64,000 nt of DNA, from the NCBI GenBank assembly GCA_021155195.1, contig JAJNPV010000042.1, positions 930,001-994,000 on the forward strand, given 5' to 3'. The position numbers and the translations under genes are program-made. The notes under the pieces are model-generated. The model made no database searches. It was not told the DNA's origin and saw only the letters and a list, made by a program, of their open reading frames with translations. Positions 26,741 to 34,065 of this stretch are shown here, one piece after another (position 1 is the stretch's first letter; every line of letters starts with the position of its first letter). Source of the stretch: Ohtaekwangia sp. (GTDB taxonomy: Bacteria; Bacteroidota; Bacteroidia; Cytophagales; Cyclobacteriaceae).

Positions 26741-26807
26741 TTTTTCGATCTTGACGATGAAAAGTGCCATAATACGCAGGTATTCACGTTTACCCTTGGT
26801 ATGAACT

Positions 26808-26838
26808 TTGTCTTCTATAGGCTCAGGTGTTAACTTTG
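26808..26838 (+). promoter_or_regulatory. Promoter motif abutting the DUF3108 start codon
   Basis: TTG at 26808-26810, a 20-bp spacer and TAACTTTG at 26831-26838 give a full match to the Bacteroidota consensus. Transcription would begin at about the ATG at 26844, which suggests a leaderless or nearly leaderless message. Chance occurrence is possible. Confidence 0.45.
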
Positions 26839-26843
26839 ATCTG

Positions 26844-27662
26844 ATGAAGTATTTTTTGAAAGGATTGTGTGTATTTATCCTGCTCACTTCGTTCTCGGGT
26901 GAACGCAGGAAAGACTTCGTTTACATAAAGAATACGAGTTTTGGCACGGGTGAGGTGCTTGAATACCGCGTAAATTTTGGGTTTTTTACCGTGGGTAAAG
27001 CTTCTACAGTAGTTGAAAAGTCAATTTATACAAGAAATTCTCGCCCTTGCTACAAAGTAGATGCTTATGGTGAAACATTGGGTTTTGTATCGTGGATTAC
27101 CAAAGTGAACGACCAGTGGGGCGCTTATGTGGATACTGCGGCTTTAGTTACCCATGTTTCGTACCGAAAAATTAAGGAAGGCAGCTACCGTAAAGATGAA
27201 GTGATCACCTATGATCATGATAAGCTACAGGCCGAAGTGAAAGTAAAGAATAAGGAAACAGGAGCTTATGAAGCCCCTAAGTATTACAAGACTCCGGATA
27301 ATGTGCGCGATATGGTTGCCGGATTTTTGTATTTGCGGGTGATTGATTTCAACAAGAATTATAAGAAGGGAGATACACTGGCAATCTCGGGGTTCTTTGA
27401 AGATACTCCCTATAACATGAAGATTATCTACGATGGTAAAGAAACTATTAAGACCAAAGTTGGGAAAGTTCCTTGTCATCGGTTGGTTCCCATCATGCCT
27501 GATAATAAGATTTTTGATGGCGAAAATTCTATTACCTGTTGGATGTCGGATGATGGAAATCGGGTGCCGGTAAAAATTCAAGCTAAAATGTTTATTGGCA
27601 GCACGGGCATAGAATTAACCAGCTTTAAAGGATTGCGCAACCAATTTAAGATTGTGCAATAA
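26844..27662 (+). CDS. DUF3108 secreted protein
   Basis: Envelope protein of 272 residues with an N-terminal hydrophobic segment (MKYFLKGLCVFILLTSFSG). The DUF3108 pattern is visible: GEVLEYRVNFGFFTVGKAS, YKVDAYGETLGFVSWI and a C-terminal CWMSDDGNRVPVKIQAKMFI. The family is a periplasmic beta-rich protein of unknown function, usually encoded near envelope genes. I use ATG 26844; an upstream TTG at 26808 would put 12 untypical residues before the signal segment. Confidence 0.85.
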   Translation: MKYFLKGLCVFILLTSFSGERRKDFVYIKNTSFGTGEVLEYRVNFGFFTVGKASTVVEKSIYTRNSRPCYKVDAYGETLGFVSWITKVNDQWGAYVDTAALVTHVSYRKIKEGSYRKDEVITYDHDKLQAEVKVKNKETGAYEAPKYYKTPDNVRDMVAGFLYLRVIDFNKNYKKGDTLAISGFFEDTPYNMKIIYDGKETIKTKVGKVPCHRLVPIMPDNKIFDGENSITCWMSDDGNRVPVKIQAKMFIGSTGIELTSFKGLRNQFKIVQ

Positions 27663-27714
27663 TTTTTTGTGAAGTTTGTTAGTTTTACCGTTACCAAACC
27701 TAAATAATTGAAGT

Positions 27715-28089
27715 ATGCTAAAAGAATTTAAAGCCTTTGCTATGCGGGGCAATGTAGTTGACCTTGCAGTGGGTGTTATTATCGGTGGAGCCTTTGGCAA
27801 AATTGTTGGATCCTTTATTGATGATGTGATCACCCCTTTATTGTTAAAGCCAGCCCTTGAAGCAGCCAACCTTACTAAGCTTTCAGAACTTACTATTTTT
27901 GGAGCTGTGAAATATGGAAACTTCCTTTCTTCGGTAATCAATTTTATTATTGTTGCCTTTGTGCTGTTCCTGATCATTAAGAGCATGAATGCAACCAAAA
28001 AGAAAGAAGCGGCAGCTCCAGCTGCTCCGGCTCCACCTCCGGCAGATGTTGTTTTGCTTACAGAAATACGCGACTTACTAAAGAAATAA
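27715..28089 (+). CDS. mscL: Large-conductance mechanosensitive channel
   Basis: Osmotic-shock release valve in the inner membrane. The 124-residue protein has the N-terminal amphipathic helix and pore helix (FAMRGNVVDLAVGVIIGGAF), the family GKIVGSFIDDVITP, a second membrane helix (FLSSVINFIIVAFVLFLIIK) and a cytoplasmic helix preceded by an Ala-Pro linker. Fully typical. A strong bidirectional terminator follows. Confidence 0.96.
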   Translation: MLKEFKAFAMRGNVVDLAVGVIIGGAFGKIVGSFIDDVITPLLLKPALEAANLTKLSELTIFGAVKYGNFLSSVINFIIVAFVLFLIIKSMNATKKKEAAAPAAPAPPPADVVLLTEIRDLLKK

Positions 28090-28111
28090 TTATTCTAGTC
28101 TATCTGAAATG

Positions 28112-28143
28112 AAAAAAGGGAGGTCATTGACCTCCCTTTTTTT
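28112..28143. terminator. Bidirectional terminator shared by convergent genes
   Basis: gggaggtca (28118-28126) pairs with tgacctccc (28128-28136), flanked by six A on the left and seven T on the right, so it can work on both strands. The stop codon of the minus-strand gene lies inside the stem at 28124-28126. Confidence 0.92.
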
Positions 28144-28414
28144 GTAGTTGGTTAAACCGATTTTCTTGTGTTCGCCATTGAAATAATCTGAATAAATAAA
28201 ACCCCAAGAGTGACCAAACGATTAGTCCAATCGTAAAACGGGCAATTGAAATCTCGTAATTACCTATATGAAAAATATTCTTAACTAACTCAGAGCAAAT
28301 AAATGCGGGCATAGCAAAGTAGACTACTCCATGCAGCAAGGCATACTTGTTCTTACCTAGCTTTCGTTTCTCACTCCAGTAGGCAATAAATTTTTCATCT
28401 GTAGAATTACTCAT
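28124..28414 (-). CDS. Small two-helix membrane protein
   Basis: Protein of 96 residues with two hydrophobic segments (about 28-46 and 58-78) and charged ends, resembling 2TM-domain proteins. No family could be assigned with confidence and no function is proposed. It overlaps the 3' end of the hydroxyacyl-CoA dehydrogenase gene by 4 bp (ATGA), so it is translated from the same message. Its last codons form part of the terminator stem. Confidence 0.7.
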   Translation of the reverse strand: MSNSTDEKFIAYWSEKRKLGKNKYALLHGVVYFAMPAFICSELVKNIFHIGNYEISIARFTIGLIVWSLLGFYLFRLFQWRTQENRFNQLQKKGGQ

Positions 28415-29301
28415 TTTTTAAATCGATCAGCAATCACTAACTCTTTACTTCCGGCTTTATATTGATAGAACCCACTACCACTTTTTATTCCTTTATGTCC
28501 TGCCTGCACCATATTTACAAGCAACGGACAAGGAGCATATTTTGGATTGCCAAATCCGTCATGCAGCACGCGCAAAATGGAGAGGCACACGTCAAGCCCA
28601 ATAAAATCAGCTAATTGCAGTGGTCCCATCGGGTGCGCCATACCCAACTTCATAACTGTATCAATCTCTTCTACACCCGCCACGCCTTCATACAAGGTGT
28701 AAATTGCCTCGTTAATCATAGGCATTAAAATTCGATTGGCTACAAAGCCCGGATAATCATTTACTTCAACAGGTATTTTCTCCAGCTTTCGCGAAAGCAC
28801 CATAATCTTTTCGGTAATGGCATCGCTGGTGCGATACCCGCGAATTACTTCAACCAATTTCATTACCGGCACCGGATTCATAAAGTGCATACCAATTACA
28901 TGATCAGGACTTTTTGTTACCGAGGCAATTTTTGTGATTGAGATAGAGGATGTATTACTTGCTAAAATGGTACCGGGTTTTGTACTCTCATCAATCTCTT
29001 TAAAGATTTTCAATTTAAGATCCATGTTTTCAGTTGCTGCCTCTACAACAAGGTCAGCATCACGTACACCTTCTTTCAAAAATGTAGTTGTAGTGAGATT
29101 CGCTAGCGCAAGTTTCTTGGCTTCTTCTGTTAAAATCCCTTTTTCTACCTGACGCCCCATGTTTTTATCAATGGTAGCCATCGCTTTTTTCAAAGCCTCT
29201 TCCGAGATATCAATAAGACTTACTGTGTACCCATGCTGCGCAAAGACGTGAGCAATTCCATTACCCATGGTTCCTGATCCGATTACTGCAATGTTCTTCA
29301 T
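28411..29301 (-). CDS. 3-hydroxyacyl-CoA (3-hydroxybutyryl-CoA) dehydrogenase
   Basis: NAD-dependent enzyme of beta-oxidation or butanoate metabolism. The 296-residue protein has the Rossmann start IAVIGSGTMGNGIAHVFAQHG, the SNTSSISIT segment, catalytic GMHFMNPVPVMKLVE with His, and the C-terminal HPMGPLQLADFIGLDVCL domain. Length fits the short monofunctional class (PaaH/Hbd). The small membrane protein gene overlaps its end. No other beta-oxidation gene is adjacent. Confidence 0.94.
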   Translation of the reverse strand: MKNIAVIGSGTMGNGIAHVFAQHGYTVSLIDISEEALKKAMATIDKNMGRQVEKGILTEEAKKLALANLTTTTFLKEGVRDADLVVEAATENMDLKLKIFKEIDESTKPGTILASNTSSISITKIASVTKSPDHVIGMHFMNPVPVMKLVEVIRGYRTSDAITEKIMVLSRKLEKIPVEVNDYPGFVANRILMPMINEAIYTLYEGVAGVEEIDTVMKLGMAHPMGPLQLADFIGLDVCLSILRVLHDGFGNPKYAPCPLLVNMVQAGHKGIKSGSGFYQYKAGSKELVIADRFKK

Positions 29302-29326
29302 GCTATTTCTTATTTTCGGTAAATAT

Positions 29327-29647
29327 ATGGCTACCCATCAAAACAAGCGAATCAATAGTCTCTCAACAAGGTATTTAGTGTTTTATAAGAGCAGTGTGCT
29401 TGTTATACTGATTGGGTTTATGTTTTTTTTTGTCTTTGCAGGTATTAATTCATTTTTAGAAAACGGTCGATATTTCAATACGATTTTCACGGCAGCCTAT
29501 ATGAGCTTTTTCATTTTTGGTTGGATTAGAATTAACCGCAATGTGCATCGGGTAGAGTTTGATGATGAGTTTTTATATGTGCTCCAGAAAGGACAAGATA
29601 TTCTGATTCCATGCTTTGGTAGATATTCTTCGCAGCAACATCAATAA
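29327..29647 (+). CDS. Small membrane protein, probably truncated
   Basis: Frame of 106 residues from ATG 29327 with two membrane segments (about 22-42 and 55-70) and then INRNVHRVEFDDEFLYVLQK. The ending after about residue 95 looks unlike a natural C-terminus. In another frame the DNA continues from 29607 to a stop at 29696 as HALVDILRSNINKALRKKQ, which is helical and charged. I infer an internal deletion or frameshift that joined two parts of a longer gene out of frame. Divergent from the dehydrogenase gene, 25 bp apart. Function unknown. Confidence 0.55.
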   Translation: MATHQNKRINSLSTRYLVFYKSSVLVILIGFMFFFVFAGINSFLENGRYFNTIFTAAYMSFFIFGWIRINRNVHRVEFDDEFLYVLQKGQDILIPCFGRYSSQQHQ

Positions 29648-29775
29648 AGCGTTGAGAAAGAAGCAGCATTTTCAAGCGAATGCTTTGCACAGTTAAGTTT
29701 TTGAATGCTACGAACCCCGCCTACCGAAGGACAGGTGCACTAAATATTGAATTGAAAATCTCTGTGCCTCTGTGG

Positions 29776-30144
29776 TTAATTTTTAGATTCAACCGTAACT
29801 TCCTTGGCCATGCTCATGGCATTGAAACGAAGTATTAACTGTTGATTGGCCATCAAGGAATCGCATTCCTTCCCGGGCTCTACATCATAGTAATAAAACT
29901 TCTGATTGCGCTTGTATAACTCATTGCGATCAGGACGACCGAGTAATTCAATAATATCTTTTTCGGATAGCCCTTTCAATTCATCCTTTTGTGAAATCAA
30001 TTCGGATAAGAAGCTGGCGCGGATATTTTTGCACCCACCTTTGTCATCTTTCCATTGCGATAAGTCGATAGGAGATAAATCAGGTAATGGTTTTCCACAA
30101 GAACAGGCAATCAGCACGAAACTAAACAGCAACCCTTTTTTCAT
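29776..30144 (-). CDS. Lipoprotein with BamE/OmlA-like fold
   Basis: Secreted lipoprotein of 122 residues. The lipobox LIAC lies at about residues 11-14. The mature part carries LSEKDIIELLGRPDRNELY followed by a KFYYYDVEPG strand, the pattern of SmpA/OmlA/BamE-type domains. In proteobacteria such proteins help outer-membrane assembly, but the fold is used widely, so the role is open. It overlaps the upstream sterol desaturase-like gene by 23 bp, indicating one transcript. Confidence 0.72.
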   Translation of the reverse strand: MKKGLLFSFVLIACSCGKPLPDLSPIDLSQWKDDKGGCKNIRASFLSELISQKDELKGLSEKDIIELLGRPDRNELYKRNQKFYYYDVEPGKECDSLMANQQLILRFNAMSMAKEVTVESKN

Positions 30145-31354
30145 TCTTTAAATTTGAAACCAACTTAAACCAAACTCCCGAAACCAAGCCATATATCAAC
30201 GCGATTGCATAACAGTAGTATGGCAAAGCTAACCAATATGCGCCCGCTATCGCGAGAAGCGAGAAAGAAACAATGCGTATCCATTCTGAAACAATTACCC
30301 ATCGTTTTGATTCGAACAACACACCACAATTAACAACCCAAAGCGAAATCAACACAGCTGCTGTTGCTTTTTCAGGCATGGTAAATTGTGATTGCTTGAA
30401 GAGAAACAAGCCTGTGACTCCCAAACAAAGAATGTATTGAAACAACACATAGTAATTTAATTGAATGGGATAGGAGGTGTCGTATTTTCTATAGTTATTT
30501 TTATCAACCTCGGGGGCAGCACGATACCCGCCCAAGGATTCCGGAAACCAACCTGGTTTTTTAAAAAGGTATCTCACCTTATCACTCCATGAAGGAATCT
30601 GTTTTATTTCATCGGCCATCACCGCATAGTGACTTAAGTTTGCCCAGATGGCATTCCAACTATTGATTGGTTTGGTAATCCCGTAAGTCGGTCTTTCCTC
30701 TTCAGCCTGAAAGGTGCCAAACATCTTATCCCAGATAATCAGCGAGCCGGCATGGTTTTTATCAATATACTTTGGATTTCGACCATGATGCACACGATGA
30801 TGCGAAGGCGTGTTGAAGACATATTCAAACCAACCCATTTTGTTGATCGTCTCTGTATGAATCCAAAACTGATACAACGTATTGAGCGCAGAGATCAACG
30901 CAAAGTCCAGCGTATTAAAACCTAAAAATGCAATTGGCAAACTGAATGCAAACGTCCAAACTACCTGAAAACTACTTTGTCGCAGTGCAACAGAAAGATT
31001 ATATTCTTCACTTTGGTGATGCACTACATGACCGCCCCAAAACAAATTGATTTCGTGGCTCATGCGATGCGCCCAGTAATAAGCAAAGTCGGTAAGTAGA
31101 AAAAGCGCTATCCAATACAGAGCGGTTCGTTCCAGTTCAAAGAATGCAAAGTTTGAGTACAACACTTCATAAACACCAATCGCGAGCACACGCATAAACA
31201 AACCCGAAAGCTGGGATGTAATACCACAACTCAGGTTAGCAATGGCATCGGGCAGGCGGTAAAGTTTACGTTGCGAAATGCGCTCAACAACCAATTCAAT
31301 CCCAATCAGGATAAAAAAAATGGGGATGGAAAGAACAATCGGGTTGAGGTTCAA
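30122..31354 (-). CDS. Sterol desaturase / fatty acid hydroxylase superfamily protein
   Basis: Di-iron membrane oxygenase of 410 residues with several transmembrane segments. The histidine clusters are present in order: HRMSHE, HVVHHQSEE and HHRVHHGRNP, all within residues 90-195. The C-terminal 120 residues add further hydrophobic segments, typical for a Bacteroidota subgroup. Substrate is unknown; hydroxylation of a fatty acid, carotenoid or sphingoid-type lipid is plausible. It precedes the BamE-like lipoprotein gene with overlap. Confidence 0.88.
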   Translation of the reverse strand: MNLNPIVLSIPIFFILIGIELVVERISQRKLYRLPDAIANLSCGITSQLSGLFMRVLAIGVYEVLYSNFAFFELERTALYWIALFLLTDFAYYWAHRMSHEINLFWGGHVVHHQSEEYNLSVALRQSSFQVVWTFAFSLPIAFLGFNTLDFALISALNTLYQFWIHTETINKMGWFEYVFNTPSHHRVHHGRNPKYIDKNHAGSLIIWDKMFGTFQAEEERPTYGITKPINSWNAIWANLSHYAVMADEIKQIPSWSDKVRYLFKKPGWFPESLGGYRAAPEVDKNNYRKYDTSYPIQLNYYVLFQYILCLGVTGLFLFKQSQFTMPEKATAAVLISLWVVNCGVLFESKRWVIVSEWIRIVSFSLLAIAGAYWLALPYYCYAIALIYGLVSGVWFKLVSNLKNEKRVAV

Positions 31355-31392
31355 GTTGAATTATCGATTAGTTTTGCATCAAAGTTAAGCAG

Positions 31393-31824
31393 ATGGCATT
31401 AAAGATATTCAAGGGGCTTTGGTTCTTTTCAGTGATTGGGTTGTTGTTCACATTTTTTTATGTGTATGCAGGGCTGCCTGAATGGGTAATACTTTCGAAC
31501 GAGGGTGCTCCTAGTTACATTCCAAAAAACTCACTCTTCTATCTTTCGATAGGGGCGATGGCGGTTATCAATACGCTGGTATTCATTGCTACACGATTGC
31601 CCATTAAGCAGAAGCAGGATTTTAAGGCCTGGTTTTACGGACTGATTATTACGATCAATATCTTCTTTATTGCTTCGCTAGGCTTCCTTCATGTATACAA
31701 TAGTGGCGAGCGTTACGATTACTCAGGCATGGCTCCAGCCATCTACGGAAGTCTGTTTCTGGTAGGCGCATGGATAATCAGTTGGCCGATCTACCTGCTT
31801 TCGCAGAAAATATTAGCTAAATAA
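31393..31824 (+). CDS. Four-helix membrane protein of unknown function
   Basis: Protein of 143 residues with four predicted membrane segments (about 5-27, 49-68, 82-104 and 116-137). The short loop between helices one and two is PEWVILSNEGAPSYIPKN. I do not recognise the family. It begins 38 bp from the divergent hydroxylase-like gene and could share a control region with it. No catalytic motif is visible. Confidence 0.7.
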   Translation: MALKIFKGLWFFSVIGLLFTFFYVYAGLPEWVILSNEGAPSYIPKNSLFYLSIGAMAVINTLVFIATRLPIKQKQDFKAWFYGLIITINIFFIASLGFLHVYNSGERYDYSGMAPAIYGSLFLVGAWIISWPIYLLSQKILAK

Positions 31825-32001
31825 TCACATTTAATGTATTGTATTTTACGACTGACTATCAGTGTATTAAACTTATCAACTTCATAAATTTTTGCAACTG
31901 AAGTATTTCTTCCACTCGTTGAAGTGAGTATAAAAATCATTTACTTAGAAGGGATTTGAGATCGGTTAATTTTTTGAATCACGATCAGGTCAGTGTAACA
32001 C

Positions 32002-32036
32002 AATCAGAATTGAATTTCAACATGCAGATTCTGATT
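32002..32036. promoter_or_regulatory. Inverted repeat upstream of parE
   Basis: aatcagaat (32002-32010) and attctgatt (32028-32036) form perfect 9-bp arms separated by 17 bp. They lie about 50 bp before the parE start and just upstream of TTAATCTTTG, a near match to the -7 element. Two half-sites 26 bp apart would suit a dimeric regulator. Confidence 0.35.
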
Positions 32037-32083
32037 CTATTTTTTAATCTTTGCGCGACTTTTAAAAAGGGTACTTAAGTAAC

Positions 32084-33964
32084 ATGGCGAAGGAGACAAT
32101 TGAATACAATGAAGCGAGCATTCGGTCGCTCGATTGGCGTGAGCATATCCGGCTACGTCCCGGAATGTACATTGGTAAGTTGGGAGATGGATCGGCTAAG
32201 GACGATGGCATCTATGTGCTGGTAAAAGAAGTAATCGACAACTGTATTGACGAACACATGATGGGCTATGGAAAGGCCATTGATGTGAAGATTACGGATC
32301 AACGCGTAGTGGTGCGCGACTATGGTCGTGGTATTCCGTTAGGGAAAGTAGTAGATGTGGTTTCCAAAATAAACACAGGTGCCAAATACGATTCTGGAGC
32401 TTTTCAAAAATCGGTGGGGCTAAATGGGGTGGGTACCAAAGCAGTGAATGCGCTTTCTAACTATTTCAAAGTACAAGCATATCGCGAAGGCAAAACAAAA
32501 CTGGCTGAGTTTAAGAAGGGGATTCTTACAACCGATGCAAAGGAAAGTAAGACCACTGAAAAGAACGGAACACTGGTTGAGTTTGAACCGGATAACACCA
32601 TGTTCAAACATTATCACTTCATCCCGGAATACCTTGATGATCTGATGTGGAACTATGCGTTTCTCAATGCGGGGCTTACCATTAATTATAATGGCCGTAA
32701 GTTTTATTCAAAAGATGGCTTGCTTGATTTGCTGAAGCAAAAAGCCGATTCGGAAGACATTCGTTACCCAATTATCCATTTTAAAAGTGATGATATAGAA
32801 GTAGCGTTAACGCATGGTAGTCAGTATGGTGAAGAATATTACTCCTTTGTTAACGGCCAAAACACTACACAAGGAGGAACTCACCTAGCGGCTTTCCGCG
32901 AAGGGGTGGTGCGTGGCGTGCGCGATTTCTTTAAGAAAGATTTTGATGCCGCTGATATTCGGGCAAGTATTGTTGCCGCTGTGGCCGTGCGCGTGCAAGA
33001 GCCGGTGTTCGAATCGCAAACCAAAACAAAGTTAGGCTCTATCACGATGGCTCCTGAAGGCCAGAGTGTGAAGAGTTTTGTCGGTGATTTCGTATCGAAG
33101 GAATTAGAAATCTATTTACATAAAAATTCGGCTACAGCCGATGCGTTGCTGAAACGCATTCTGCAATCGGAGCGTGAGCGAAAGGAAATTGCAGGCATAA
33201 AAAAACTGGCCAACGAACGCGCCAAGAAAGCAAATCTCCATAATAAGAAACTTCGCGACTGCCGTTTTCATTTTGATGATGAGAAAGGCGAGAAGGGAAG
33301 CGAGTCGGTTATCTTCATTACCGAAGGTGATTCGGCCAGCGGTTCCATTACTAAGTCGCGTAACGTGGAAACCCAGGCGGTGTTTAGCTTGCGAGGAAAA
33401 CCCCTCAACTGTTACGGCCTCACCAAGAAGGTAGTGTATGAGAATGAGGAGTTTAACCTGCTGCAACATGCACTAAACATTGAAGATGGGTTGGATGGTT
33501 TGCGGTACAACAAAGTGATTGTAGCTACCGATGCCGATGTGGACGGAATGCACATCCGCTTGTTGTTGATGACGTTCTTCCTGCAATTCTTTCCTGACCT
33601 GGTGAAAGCCGGGCATGTGTACATTTTAGAAACTCCGCTCTTCAGGGTTCGCAATAAGAAAGAGACGATTTACTGCTACAGTGAGGAAGAAAAGCAAGAT
33701 GCAGTTGGCAAGTTGGGAAGCAAGCCTGAGATCACCCGCTTCAAGGGATTGGGAGAAATCTCACCCGAAGAATTCGGAAACTTTATTGGGGAAGACATCC
33801 GGTTACAACCGGTGCGCATTGATAAAGAGAAACACCTGCAAAAAATCCTGGAATTCTACATGGGCAAAAACACGCCTGACCGTCAGGAGTTCATTATCGA
33901 TAACTTAAAGATTGAGTTGGATAAAGTAGCATTTGCCGAAGAACTGGCAGTGGAGAGTGAGTAA
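32084..33964 (+). CDS. parE: DNA topoisomerase IV subunit B
   Basis: ATPase subunit that with ParC decatenates chromosomes. The 626-residue protein has the GHKL ATPase domain (RPGMYIGKLGD, VKEVIDNCIDE, VRDYGRGIP, SVGLNGVGTKAVNAL), the transducer domain, and the TOPRIM motifs EGDSASGS and DADVDGMHIR. Its place directly before a parC/gyrA-type gene marks topoisomerase IV rather than gyrase. Length is typical for Bacteroidota ParE. About 100 bp including a repeat-like element separate it from parC. Confidence 0.94.
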   Translation: MAKETIEYNEASIRSLDWREHIRLRPGMYIGKLGDGSAKDDGIYVLVKEVIDNCIDEHMMGYGKAIDVKITDQRVVVRDYGRGIPLGKVVDVVSKINTGAKYDSGAFQKSVGLNGVGTKAVNALSNYFKVQAYREGKTKLAEFKKGILTTDAKESKTTEKNGTLVEFEPDNTMFKHYHFIPEYLDDLMWNYAFLNAGLTINYNGRKFYSKDGLLDLLKQKADSEDIRYPIIHFKSDDIEVALTHGSQYGEEYYSFVNGQNTTQGGTHLAAFREGVVRGVRDFFKKDFDAADIRASIVAAVAVRVQEPVFESQTKTKLGSITMAPEGQSVKSFVGDFVSKELEIYLHKNSATADALLKRILQSERERKEIAGIKKLANERAKKANLHNKKLRDCRFHFDDEKGEKGSESVIFITEGDSASGSITKSRNVETQAVFSLRGKPLNCYGLTKKVVYENEEFNLLQHALNIEDGLDGLRYNKVIVATDADVDGMHIRLLLMTFFLQFFPDLVKAGHVYILETPLFRVRNKKETIYCYSEEEKQDAVGKLGSKPEITRFKGLGEISPEEFGNFIGEDIRLQPVRIDKEKHLQKILEFYMGKNTPDRQEFIIDNLKIELDKVAFAEELAVESE

Positions 33965-34000
33965 TTAAGATCATTGGACGAGATAATTAAATATAAGAAT

Positions 34001-34050
34001 CGCAGAGGCGCAAAGACGCAAAGAAACTTAGCGACTCAGCGTCTTTGCGG
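34001..34050. repeat. Intergenic inverted repeat between parE and parC
   Basis: gcaaagacgc (34010-34019) and gcgtctttgc (34039-34048) are perfect 10-bp arms around 19 nt. The flanking text (cgcagaggcg before, ggtt after) resembles a short GC-rich intergenic repeat that I recall from many Bacteroidota genomes. Related wording (tctgtgcctctgtggtta) occurs at 29760-29777. Confidence 0.6.
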
Positions 34051-34065
34051 TTGTCATCAAGTATT

